Source: Chloroflexi bacterium CFX4 (GTDB lineage: Bacteria; Chloroflexota; Anaerolineae; Aggregatilineales; UBA2796). From it: DNA of 64,000 nt. A program made the translations under genes and the position numbers. The stretch lies in assembly GCA_021404685.1 (NCBI GenBank), contig QWHC01000010.1, forward strand, positions 62,001 to 126,000, read 5' to 3'. Below, in pieces: positions 19,490 through 27,806 of the stretch (positions are counted from its first letter, which is position 1; every line of letters begins with the position of its first letter). The notes below the pieces were generated by a model. The model was not told where the DNA came from. It did not search any database and was given only the letters and a program-made list of their open reading frames with translations.

Positions 19490-21752
19490 CGTCTGCCACT
19501 CCCGCCGCCAGCAAGCCCATATAGACCCGATCAGGCGTCATGGGTAGGTCATCAAACCAGATGCCGCTTGCCTGATGCAGCGCGGCGGCAACCGCAGGCG
19601 CAACGGTCAGGTAGGGCATTTCTGCCATGCCGCGGGCGCCCCACGGACCAATCGGATCGGCATATTCGAGGATGACCGACTCAACTTGCAGTGGAATATC
19701 GCCCACCGTTGGGATCAGGTAGTTAGAGAGGTACGGATTTTTGATCACGCCGCCCTCGCTGATCAGGTGTTCGTACAGCACGTAGCCAACCGCCTGCACC
19801 ACAGCACCTTCTATTTGCCCGCGCACCAGTTCAGGGTTAATGGCACGCCCAACGTCGCTGGCAGAGACGACGCGCAGCACGGCAACCTGTCCCGTCTCTA
19901 GGTCAAGCTCCACCTCAAACGCCTGTGCCACATACCCATAGGCAAAGTTTGGCTCGGCGCGCCCTGTCTCAGGATCGTAAGGCGTGGTGGCGGGCGGACG
20001 GTACTTGAAGGTGCCAATGGCGGGGCGTTCTTCATTCTTCCATGCTTGCAGGGCAAGTTCAGCGGCACCGCGCACTGCGTTACCTGCCATGAATGTGAGC
20101 CGCGAGGCGGATGCGCTGCCTGAATCATCGGTCTGCGCCGTATCGTGCGAGATGAGCATGACTTTGTGCAGCGGCACGCCAACTGCTTCCGCCGCCATCT
20201 GCACGATGGCAGTGTGCGCGCCTTGCCCAACCTCGGCGCTTGCCTGCCGCACGATCACGCGCTCGATCTCCGTATCGCCGTGCAGTTCGATGGTCGCCCA
20301 AGCGCGCTCTGGAAAACCAAAGCTGAAGCCGACGTTCTTAAAGCCGCACGCAAAACCGACGCCGCGCCGTTTGTGCGGCTCAGCAGGCTGCGCGAGCGGC
20401 TTACGCTGCCAACCGTGCGGCGTTGCTTCCCAATAGCCGCTGCGCCGCGCACACTCGGCAACCACTCGATCTATCGTGACGCCCGTCGGCAGCGGCGTGC
20501 CAACCGAGAGCAAGTCACCTTCGCGCAGCACATTCCGCAAGCGCAGCTCCACAGGGTCTATGCCGAGCGCTTCTGCCAGCTTGTTCATCTGCCCTTCGGC
20601 GGCAAAGGCGCCTTGCGGTCCGCCAAAGCCGCGAAAGGCACCGCTTGGGATGTTGTTGGTGAACACGCCGTAGGTATCAAGGTGAATGTTGGGAATGCAA
20701 TAGGCGCCGGTTGCCAGCAAATTGGCGTTGCCCATCACCTTGCTGGTCGTGTAGGCGTAGGCGCCGCCATCGCCGATCACGGTTGCTTCTGCCGCCACGA
20801 TCTTCCCTTCACGGGTGGCGCCCCACTTGGCATGAATCTTGACGGGATGCCGTTTGTGGTGGGCGAGGATCGACTCCTCGCGGCTCCAAATAATCTTGAC
20901 GGGACGCTTGAGCTTCCACGCGGCAAGCGCCAGCACAATCTGCACGGACATATCTTCGCGCCCACCGAACGCGCCGCCAATGGCAGGGTAGATCACGCGC
21001 ACCTGCTCTAAAGGCAAATCCAGCGCGTGGGCAATCTGCTGCTGATCCTCATGCGCCCACTGCCCTGCCACCACAACGGTGACGCGCCCTTGTTCATCAA
21101 GGTAGCCAAGCCCTGCCTCTGGTTGAAGGTAGGCGTGTTCCTGCCAGCCGGTCGTATAAGTGCCTTCGACGATGACCGCCGCCTGCGCCCAGCCTTGCGC
21201 CATATCGCCCTTGCGAATCTTATAGTGGCACAGGATGTTATTCGGATATTTGGCGTGAAGCTGCGGCGCGTCGGCTGCCATTGCTGCTTCGGCATCCGTC
21301 ACAATCGGCAAATCTTCGTAGGTGACTTTGATCAGATCGCGTGCTTGCGTGGCGATTGCTTCAGTCTCCGCCACGATGACCGCCACACAATCAGCACGGC
21401 AGCGCACCACGTCGGCGCCTGCAATCGGATTTTCACCGCCCACACCGCAGATGACAGGTTGATCGTAGATGATCAGACCGTACTCGTTGCGCGGCACGTC
21501 CGCCGCCGTGAAGATGGCAACCACACCCTCCAGCGCGGCGGCTGAACGGGTATCCACGCTCAAAATGCGCGCATGGGTGCGGTCTGAATAGCGAATCTTC
21601 ATCCACAACTGCCCAGCCATATCCACATCGGCGGGATAGGGTGTGGCACCCGTCACTTTGCCGAGTGCATCCAGACGGTGAACAGATTGCCCAACCACCA
21701 CCGTTTTTGCGCGTTCTGTTGGGTCGGGTGTGTTTGGCATTTGCTCAGGCAT
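19479..21752 (-). CDS. Xanthine dehydrogenase-family molybdopterin-binding subunit
   Basis: 757 residues, the normal length for a stand-alone large subunit. An N-terminal a/b-hammerhead domain (~20-140) precedes the cofactor-binding domains, with GGAFGGRED, the AFRGFGGPQ loop, and a C-terminal GARGMAEMP segment whose Glu is placed like the catalytic Glu. It should hydroxylate an N-heterocycle or aldehyde using molybdenum. The FAD and 2Fe-2S subunits usual for such enzymes are not encoded next to it. With yqeB and yqeC downstream, a selenium-dependent purine or nicotinate-type hydroxylase is likely; the substrate is unknown. Confidence 0.9.
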   Translation of the reverse strand: MPEQMPNTPDPTERAKTVVVGQSVHRLDALGKVTGATPYPADVDMAGQLWMKIRYSDRTHARILSVDTRSAAALEGVVAIFTAADVPRNEYGLIIYDQPVICGVGGENPIAGADVVRCRADCVAVIVAETEAIATQARDLIKVTYEDLPIVTDAEAAMAADAPQLHAKYPNNILCHYKIRKGDMAQGWAQAAVIVEGTYTTGWQEHAYLQPEAGLGYLDEQGRVTVVVAGQWAHEDQQQIAHALDLPLEQVRVIYPAIGGAFGGREDMSVQIVLALAAWKLKRPVKIIWSREESILAHHKRHPVKIHAKWGATREGKIVAAEATVIGDGGAYAYTTSKVMGNANLLATGAYCIPNIHLDTYGVFTNNIPSGAFRGFGGPQGAFAAEGQMNKLAEALGIDPVELRLRNVLREGDLLSVGTPLPTGVTIDRVVAECARRSGYWEATPHGWQRKPLAQPAEPHKRRGVGFACGFKNVGFSFGFPERAWATIELHGDTEIERVIVRQASAEVGQGAHTAIVQMAAEAVGVPLHKVMLISHDTAQTDDSGSASASRLTFMAGNAVRGAAELALQAWKNEERPAIGTFKYRPPATTPYDPETGRAEPNFAYGYVAQAFEVELDLETGQVAVLRVVSASDVGRAINPELVRGQIEGAVVQAVGYVLYEHLISEGGVIKNPYLSNYLIPTVGDIPLQVESVILEYADPIGPWGARGMAEMPYLTVAPAVAAALHQASGIWFDDLPMTPDRVYMGLLAAGVADGAR

Positions 21753-21835
21753 GATGAGGCTTCTCCATACAAGGCTGTCTATCGTGATCTATGCGGCGGA
21801 TAGCTTGGTGTGTCTATCCGCCGCGCTTGAAGGTG

Positions 21836-22207
21836 TTACCAATCGCCTAAATCGCGGGATTTGGTGGTCTTGGGTGGCAGTTTGCGCTTGTTGGCAAGAT
21901 CGCGCTGGTTCGGTCCGGCGATGAACGCCACCAAAGCATAAGCAATGCCCAGCATCACAATCCACAACAAGCCGCCAACGATCAAGATGCCTTCATTCTT
22001 GATGAGTAGCTCGCGTCCACCGCTGGCATTGATCGTCTCGATGACATAGAGTAAGCGCAGCTGCTGAATCTCAGGGATGATCAACTGTGCGGCGAAATAG
22101 GCAACCACCGCAAATCCAACGGCAAGGATCAAGCCGAAGACAGGCGCCAACGGATTGCGCGGCTTCTTCTTCTCTTCCTTAATAATGCTGCTGCCATGGC
22201 TTGGCAT
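21836..22207 (-). CDS. Two-span membrane protein, unknown
   Basis: 123 residues. A basic N-terminus (KEEKKKPRNP) leads into membrane segments at ~23-45 and ~76-98, with a basic C-terminal tail (NKRKLPPKTTKSRDLG). By the positive-inside rule both ends are probably cytoplasmic. It follows the secreted Thr/Pro-rich protein gene by 3 bases, so the two are one unit. No family is recognised. Confidence 0.7.
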   Translation of the reverse strand: MPSHGSSIIKEEKKKPRNPLAPVFGLILAVGFAVVAYFAAQLIIPEIQQLRLLYVIETINASGGRELLIKNEGILIVGGLLWIVMLGIAYALVAFIAGPNQRDLANKRKLPPKTTKSRDLGDW

Positions 22208-22210
22208 AAA

Positions 22211-23479
22211 TCAGTTCTCTCCTCCAACAACCAGACGGAAAAAGTAGGTGGCGTTGCCTTCCGCCCAAACCACCTCAACGCCCAACACATAGCTCCCTGC
22301 TTCAATAGGCAGAATGTACACAGGAATCGGGTTGAGTGACAAGACTTGTGAACCGATCAGATCAATCCCGTTCGACTCGAACAGGTTCACCACGACCGCG
22401 GCAGGCTGCACGCCGCCAAACTGTAGCTGTGTGATGCTGCCCGGCGCGCCAACCACACGGTTGATCGGTGCATCTAGCGGCGTGCTGAGGCACTGCTGCT
22501 CAGTGGGCAGCGTTAGGCAGCCAACAAGGGCAATCGGCGCAAATGCCACATCCCCAATGATGATCTGCATGTTTGGATAGCCGATCTCGCTGAGCGGCGC
22601 GAGTGTGGCAGTCGGCAGCAGCGCGCTGCGCGTCGGAATGCGGATGGTGAAGGGTGTGGGCGTGGGTGCCGGTGGCAGTGTGCCAGCCAGCTCAGGCGTA
22701 GGTGCCGGTGGCAGCGTGCCAGCCAGCTCAGGCGTGGGTGCCGGTGGCAGTGTCGCAACGGTCACACTCAGATCAGGCGTGCCAACCGCTTCCGTTGGTG
22801 TTTCTGTCAGGGCGGGCGTGCCGCTCTCAGGCGTGCGGGCTGGCTGGGTTGCCCTGCGCGTGGGTGTGGCGCTTGCCGCAACGGTTGGTGTGGCGGTCGG
22901 TGTGGCGGTGAAGGTCGGCGTGATGGTTGGCGTTGCCGTCAGCGTGGCAGTCGGCGTGGCGGTGAAGGTTGGCGTTGCCGTTGGGCGCGGCTGCACCTGC
23001 AAGGCAAAGACGTAGCTGACGAAAAACTCGCCTTGTCCGCCGCTGCCGGGATAGACTGCCGTGATCAAGATGCGCTGCCGATTCGGGCTAACGTTTTCTA
23101 AGGAAAGAACACCATCCGTCGCCAGCAGATCGCGGGTAGGCGGCTCGGCATTGGGCGGCGCGCCATCAATAAAGGCGATGCTGAAGGCTTGCGGCGCAGG
23201 GTCAGCCGGCGCTATCACAAAGGTGATCGCCTGATCCTCACGGGCATTGATCACGTTCGTTGGCTGTGGATCATCCACAAAGGTGCATAACGGCGCGTTA
23301 TCGGCTTTTGGGAAGCAGGCTGAGCCAGCCACACCTTCAAACAGCACGCCTTCATACTCGGCACGAATCACAGGAATTTGGGTCGGTGTGCCGCTTTGGG
23401 CAAACACAGGTACGATTAAAGCGGCGGCGAGTGCTAAAATGCCGCCAAGCCACACAAGCTGATAAGAGCGTCGCTTCAT
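22211..23479 (-). CDS. Secreted protein with Thr/Pro/Ala-rich linker
   Basis: 422 residues from the ATG at 23479, with AGAGGAAG upstream. Signal peptide ~1-28 ending VFAQS. A folded N-terminal domain (~30-165) with two Cys precedes a long linker of TPTxT units (~165-285), including tandem 12-residue repeats LPPAPTPELAGT. A C-terminal beta-rich domain (~290-422) follows. Such TPT linkers are typical of exported Chloroflexota proteins. It is co-transcribed with the membrane protein downstream. Function unknown; a cell-envelope or extracellular role is inferred. Confidence 0.8.
   Translation of the reverse strand: MKRRSYQLVWLGGILALAAALIVPVFAQSGTPTQIPVIRAEYEGVLFEGVAGSACFPKADNAPLCTFVDDPQPTNVINAREDQAITFVIAPADPAPQAFSIAFIDGAPPNAEPPTRDLLATDGVLSLENVSPNRQRILITAVYPGSGGQGEFFVSYVFALQVQPRPTATPTFTATPTATLTATPTITPTFTATPTATPTVAASATPTRRATQPARTPESGTPALTETPTEAVGTPDLSVTVATLPPAPTPELAGTLPPAPTPELAGTLPPAPTPTPFTIRIPTRSALLPTATLAPLSEIGYPNMQIIIGDVAFAPIALVGCLTLPTEQQCLSTPLDAPINRVVGAPGSITQLQFGGVQPAAVVVNLFESNGIDLIGSQVLSLNPIPVYILPIEAGSYVLGVEVVWAEGNATYFFRLVVGGEN
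22665..22754 (-). repeat. 36-bp tandem repeat within the secreted protein gene
   Basis: Two nearly identical 36-base units (22665-22700 and 22701-22736) and a partial third (from 22737) encode the LPPAPTPELAGT linker repeat. Such repeats can vary in number by slippage. Confidence 0.85.
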
Positions 23480-23640
23480 AGGTTTATCTTCCTCTGTCTG
23501 GGCAAACGCACGGCGGCGGATGAATGTGCGCCCAAAGTCTTCCGCCTGCATGTTGGGCGATTGTAGAATAAATCAGCAAATCGCGCTATGATCTAGGCGA
23601 ACGAAAAACATCCCTTCAAGACAGGATCGGAGCATCTACC

Positions 23641-24804
23641 GTGAGCGTACAGACTCAACACGCCCTCATCACCTTTTATGAAGCGCGCCTTGCCAACATC
23701 GTCGGGCTGATTACCGACTTGGCAAATTACGAGACGCCAACCGCCAACAAGGCTGCCGTAGATGCCTTAGGCGGCTTTGTGCGCCAAAAGCTGGAGGCAC
23801 TCGGCGCGCAGATCACCCACTTCCCGCGTGAGTCCGTAGGCGATATTTGGTTGGCAAAGTGGAACGCCGCGGCGGCGGGCAAGCCGATCCTTTTCCTGAT
23901 GCACCTCGACACGGTCTGGGGACTTGGCACCTTGGCAGAGCGCCCGATCCACATCGAAGGCGACCGCCTGATCGGACCCGGCACCTGGGATATGAAAGGC
24001 AGCATTGGCGTGGTGCTTTCGGTGCTGGAAGGCTTGCAAGAACGCGGCGAATTCCCGAACCGCCCGATCTGGGCGCTCTTTACCACAGATGAGGAGACCG
24101 GCAGCCTGCACAGTTGGGAGATTATCGAGGAGATTGCCCGTCAGGTTGGCTTGTGCCTTGTCATGGAGTTTGCCGCGACCAATGGCGGCATCAAGACGTG
24201 GCGCAAGGGCATCGCCAATTATCAGATCAGTGTGACGGGCAAGGCATCGCACGCGGGCAATGCGCCGGAAAAAGGCATCAACGCGGTGGTCGAATTGGCG
24301 CACCAAACGCTGCGGATCACTGAATTGAATCGGCTTGAGCTTGGCACGTCCGTCTCGGTGACGGTGGTGCAAGGCGGCACTGCCTTCAACGTGATCCCTG
24401 ATCGCGCAACGGCACAAGTAGATGTGCGCTTCAAGACTCAGGCGGAAGCGGATCGCATTCATAGCGCGCTGACGACCCTAACGCCCGTCCTTGAGGGCGC
24501 AAAAATCGAGGTGACACAGCGCAGCCAACGCCCACCCATGGAGCGTGACGCCAAGATGATCAGCAGCTATGAGCAACTGAAGGCGCTGACCGCCGAATTG
24601 GGCATTGATCTGCCTGAGGAAGGCAGCGGCGGCGGCAGCGATGGCAACATTACCTCTGCCTTAGGCATTCCGACGTTGGACGGCTTGGGCCCGATGGGCG
24701 AAGGCGCGCACGCTCTCCATGAGCAGGTGGTCATCAGCAGCATTGCGGCGCGGGCAGCCATGCTGGACGCGCTGTTGCGCGGCTGGCGCTTTGACGCTGA
24801 GTAG
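23641..24804 (+). CDS. M20-family metallopeptidase, carboxypeptidase G2-like
   Basis: 387 residues, GTG start with GGATCGGAG upstream. Zinc-ligand motifs: HLDTVW (~90), GPGTWDMKG (~113-121), and TTDEETGS (~149-156) with the catalytic Glu. The dimerisation domain starts near GKASHAGNAPEKGINAV. No signal peptide, so probably cytoplasmic. The pattern is closest to glutamate carboxypeptidase-type enzymes that release C-terminal Glu from peptides or folates; the exact substrate is open. Two membrane-protein genes follow closely in the same direction. Confidence 0.9.
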   Translation: MSVQTQHALITFYEARLANIVGLITDLANYETPTANKAAVDALGGFVRQKLEALGAQITHFPRESVGDIWLAKWNAAAAGKPILFLMHLDTVWGLGTLAERPIHIEGDRLIGPGTWDMKGSIGVVLSVLEGLQERGEFPNRPIWALFTTDEETGSLHSWEIIEEIARQVGLCLVMEFAATNGGIKTWRKGIANYQISVTGKASHAGNAPEKGINAVVELAHQTLRITELNRLELGTSVSVTVVQGGTAFNVIPDRATAQVDVRFKTQAEADRIHSALTTLTPVLEGAKIEVTQRSQRPPMERDAKMISSYEQLKALTAELGIDLPEEGSGGGSDGNITSALGIPTLDGLGPMGEGAHALHEQVVISSIAARAAMLDALLRGWRFDAE

Positions 24805-24822
24805 TTTTGCGGAGCAGCAGCA

Positions 24823-25086
24823 ATGTACGACGAGACAGAGAACGATCTGAGTGCCTGGCAGTGGATGGCACCTATCGGCTTGACGGTGATCGGCTTGGGC
24901 TTCAGCCTAACGGGGCAAGCCATCATCGCCAAGAGCAAGGGCAAGCCGTTTTGGGTGTGGTTTGGGCTTGGCACGCTTGGTTTAATCGTGCTGAACAGCG
25001 GCGTTTCCATCTTTGGTGATGCGGTAAAGCGCCGCGCCCTGCAAGAGATGCGCGAGCGCGAAATCAACACGCCCATCGCCTTTTAG
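24823..25086 (+). CDS. Small membrane protein, unknown
   Basis: 87 residues with two hydrophobic segments (~13-36 and ~42-64) joined by a short basic turn (KSKGKP), then a basic amphipathic tail. It begins 18 bases after the M20 peptidase stop, with GGAG about 10 bases ahead of the ATG, so it is probably part of the same transcript. No family recognised. Confidence 0.65.
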   Translation: MYDETENDLSAWQWMAPIGLTVIGLGFSLTGQAIIAKSKGKPFWVWFGLGTLGLIVLNSGVSIFGDAVKRRALQEMREREINTPIAF

Positions 25087-25142
25087 GCGCACCTTAGCAG
25101 CCGTTGAGAAGGGTAAAGGGAAAGGCGCTGACCACCCAGCAC

Positions 25143-25928
25143 ATGAATCCAACTTGGTTACAGTTTGGCGGGCTGGAGATACGCGCCTTCACCTTTTGGC
25201 TGGCGCTTGGCGGGCTGCTGAGCGCTGCGCTGGTGCTGTGGCGCGGCAGGGCGCAGCGCATGGCGCACCTTGATGTGATCACGGCGGCGGCGCTTTGCGG
25301 CGTGATCGGTGCGCGTGCCGAGCATGTGGCGCTGAATTGGGCGTATTTTTCCGCCAACACTGCCGAGATTTTCGCGGTGAGCAGCGGCGGCGTCAACTGG
25401 CACGGCGGCTTGCTCGGCATTCTGTTCGGCGCGGCGGCTGTGGCGCGTTGGCGGCGGCTGCACCTGCCGCACCTCTTGGATTCGTTAGCGCTCTGCCTAC
25501 CGATTGGCGCGCTGGCAGCCTGGCAAGCCTGTGCATCGGCAGCCTGTGGCTATGGTGTGGAAGTTCGCAGCCTTGCCGAATATCCGCTGTGGCTGGCAAC
25601 CGAAGCACCTGATATTTACGGTGTGCTTGCGCCGCGCCTGAACCTGCCGCTGATCGGGATGCTGTTGGCACTGCTGCTAGGCGTGCTTGGCGTGCTGCTG
25701 ATCGGCTATGGCAAGCTGCACGGCGGGCGCTTTTGGCTGCTCTTGGCGCTCTATGGCTTGGCGATGGCATTCCTGAGCGGCTTCCGTGCTGAGTACGTGC
25801 CGCTCTGGTTCGGTGTGCGCGCTGATCAGGCGCTTGACCTGTGGATTGGGCTGTGGGCAGCCGCGCTGTTCGTCCGCTATCGCGCTCATGGGCGGCGCAC
25901 AGGGCGTCGGGCGCCGCCCTCAGCCTGA
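25143..25928 (+). CDS. Divergent prolipoprotein diacylglyceryl transferase-like protein
   Basis: 261 residues, about seven membrane segments. The Lgt-like signature GGVNWHGGLLG (~81-91) keeps the HGG core. At the second signature, where Lgt has RLGN or a GR-x-GC-x-AGCCYG variant, this protein reads ACASAACGYG, and the usual catalytic Arg is not seen. A C-terminal FRAEYVPLW segment parallels the last Lgt helix. It may be a diverged lipid-modifying enzyme rather than the housekeeping Lgt. The ATG at 25143 is used because the family N-terminus starts there. Confidence 0.7.
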   Translation: MNPTWLQFGGLEIRAFTFWLALGGLLSAALVLWRGRAQRMAHLDVITAAALCGVIGARAEHVALNWAYFSANTAEIFAVSSGGVNWHGGLLGILFGAAAVARWRRLHLPHLLDSLALCLPIGALAAWQACASAACGYGVEVRSLAEYPLWLATEAPDIYGVLAPRLNLPLIGMLLALLLGVLGVLLIGYGKLHGGRFWLLLALYGLAMAFLSGFRAEYVPLWFGVRADQALDLWIGLWAAALFVRYRAHGRRTGRRAPPSA

Positions 25929-25933
25929 GGCGG

Positions 25934-27226
25934 CTAGTTCGCACGCACGAAGGTCGCTACCGACTCGACATGGTAAGTTTGCGGGAACATATCCAACGGT
26001 TGGACTTCTTGCAGCGCGTAGCCCTTACCAAGCAGCCGCTTGGCATCGCGGGCAAGCGTGGCAGGGTCGCACGAGACGTAGACAATCTTGGCAGGCGCAA
26101 GGGCTGCCAGCGCATCTAAGGCGTGTGCTTCCATGCCGCTGCGCGGTGGATCAAGCACCACACAGTCAAAGGTGCCGTCCAGTGCCTCTAGCGCTTCTTC
26201 CACCAAGCCTTCAATTAGGGTGATGTTCTCAAAATCGCTCAGGTTGGCGTCCGCGTCGCTCACAGCGGTTGGAAAGCCTTCAATGGCGGTGACGGAAGCG
26301 GCGTGCGCTGCCAAAAATGCCGTGAACAAGCCGACGCCGCTGTAGAGATCAAGCACGTTTTCCGTCCCTTGCAGGTTCAGGCGCGCCAGCACCAGATCAA
26401 CCAGCGTTTCGGCAAGCGGCAGGTTCACTTGGAAGAAGCTGCCGGCGGTCACCTGAAAGGTGCGCCCTTTGATCGTATACTGCACGCTGCCCGCGCCGAT
26501 CAGGGTGTGCGGCGTATCTTCTTCAGAGAGGAAGCTGACCGAAAGCGGCAAATCAATCTCCACAGCAGGCTGCGAGTCGTCCACTGTGCTAAGCGCGATC
26601 AGGCGGTCATCGCTTTCAGTGCCAACTTGCAAGCGCACACGGGATAAAATACCGCCGTCCAGCGTTTCAAGGTCAAGCGTTTCAAGCAGGTCTTGCAGTT
26701 CAGGGCGAATGATGTGACATTCTTCAATCGGCACGATATGCTGATCGTCGGTGCCGATGAAGCCGACTTGCCCAGACTCGGTGACGTGCAAGGTGACGTG
26801 CGTGCGATATTGCCAAGGGTTGGGGCTGGGAATGGTGGGCAGCACCGTCGGATTCGGGATGCCGCCGATGCGCGTGAGCTGATCGGTGACGATGTTCTGC
26901 TTAAAGGCAAGCTGCGCCTCATAGGCGATGTGCTGCCAATGGCAGCCGCCGCAGCGCCCGGGACCGAAGTGCGGGCATTCAGGCTGCACACGCGCCGCAG
27001 CACCTTCCAGCAGCAGGACGCCCTCAGCATGGGCAAAGCGCCCTTTATCCTGCACAATGCGGGCAGTGATGCGCTCGCCGGGGATGGCATACGGCACGAA
27101 GATGGTGCGCCCTTCATAGCGCCCGATGGCGCTGCCGCCGTGCGCCATTGTGGTAATCTCTAGCTCAATCAGGTTATCAGAGCCAGCGGCTTGCCCGCCT
27201 TGCTCTGTGGAATGTGACTCAGGCAT
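25934..27226 (-). CDS. 23S rRNA/tRNA uracil-5-methyltransferase, RlmCD/RumA family
   Basis: 430 residues. N-terminal TRAM RNA-binding domain (~20-78), then Cys residues in CPHFGPGRCGGC that fit a 4Fe-4S cluster site, then a SAM-binding domain (VLDLYSGVGLFT near 291-302). The catalytic Cys is in YVSCDPATLARD, and VLDPPRSG is present. It transfers a methyl group to C5 of a uridine in structured RNA. Sequence does not decide which position (U747, U1939 or tRNA U54). It is divergent from the membrane-protein gene at 27225. Confidence 0.92.
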   Translation of the reverse strand: MPESHSTEQGGQAAGSDNLIELEITTMAHGGSAIGRYEGRTIFVPYAIPGERITARIVQDKGRFAHAEGVLLLEGAAARVQPECPHFGPGRCGGCHWQHIAYEAQLAFKQNIVTDQLTRIGGIPNPTVLPTIPSPNPWQYRTHVTLHVTESGQVGFIGTDDQHIVPIEECHIIRPELQDLLETLDLETLDGGILSRVRLQVGTESDDRLIALSTVDDSQPAVEIDLPLSVSFLSEEDTPHTLIGAGSVQYTIKGRTFQVTAGSFFQVNLPLAETLVDLVLARLNLQGTENVLDLYSGVGLFTAFLAAHAASVTAIEGFPTAVSDADANLSDFENITLIEGLVEEALEALDGTFDCVVLDPPRSGMEAHALDALAALAPAKIVYVSCDPATLARDAKRLLGKGYALQEVQPLDMFPQTYHVESVATFVRAN

Positions 27227-27806
27227 GATCGATCCTTCTGGTGAAGCGCACTCGGCGCTTAATAACTTTCCGCATCCGCGCCCTTACATGCGCCGTGCGT
27301 TGGCACGCCTGACGGGGCTTGGCTTGGTGCTGTGCAGCCTTGCCGTTGCCGCGCAGCTTGTGCTGGCGCTGCTGAGCGGTGCCTTGGCGCTCCTTTTCGT
27401 GGTGAGCGCTGCCTTCACCGCCACCTTGCTGATCCCGTTAGTGCTGCAAAGCGTGCTGCACCCTGAGATCAGGCTGACGGCGGATGGTGTTTGGCTGCGC
27501 CCGCTGCTGTGGCGTCCGCGTTTTGTGCCACGTGCCGCCCTGCTGGGCTGCGTGCGGCATCCGCTTATTCCCGATAGCGAGACGAACGCCGCCATGCAGC
27601 GCTGGCTGTTTGGCAAGCGCCACCGTCGGCGTGAAGGCTGTGCCATTATTGTAGCACGCCACGCCCTGCCGCCGCCCTACCGTCTGCTGGCAAGGCTTGC
27701 CAACGCGCCACAGGCGGCTGCCTTTGCCATCTCCAGCACCACACACCGCGAGTATGATCGGCTGCGTGAGGCTATCGCCGCCTTGATCGCCGACTCGACG
27801 GGCTAG
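27225..27806 (+). CDS. Membrane protein with cytoplasmic tail, unknown
   Basis: 193 residues from the ATG at 27225; an ATG at 27288 (172 residues) is equally possible, and neither has a clear ribosome binding site. Two adjacent hydrophobic segments (~29-50 and ~52-75) are followed by a basic soluble region (~80-193) with WLRPLLWRPRFVPRAALLG. It resembles bacterial proteins with a membrane-anchored PH-like domain, but this is a loose likeness. The 3' end overlaps the convergent glycosyltransferase gene by 35 bases. Confidence 0.6.
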   Translation: MIDPSGEAHSALNNFPHPRPYMRRALARLTGLGLVLCSLAVAAQLVLALLSGALALLFVVSAAFTATLLIPLVLQSVLHPEIRLTADGVWLRPLLWRPRFVPRAALLGCVRHPLIPDSETNAAMQRWLFGKRHRRREGCAIIVARHALPPPYRLLARLANAPQAAAFAISSTTHREYDRLREAIAALIADSTG

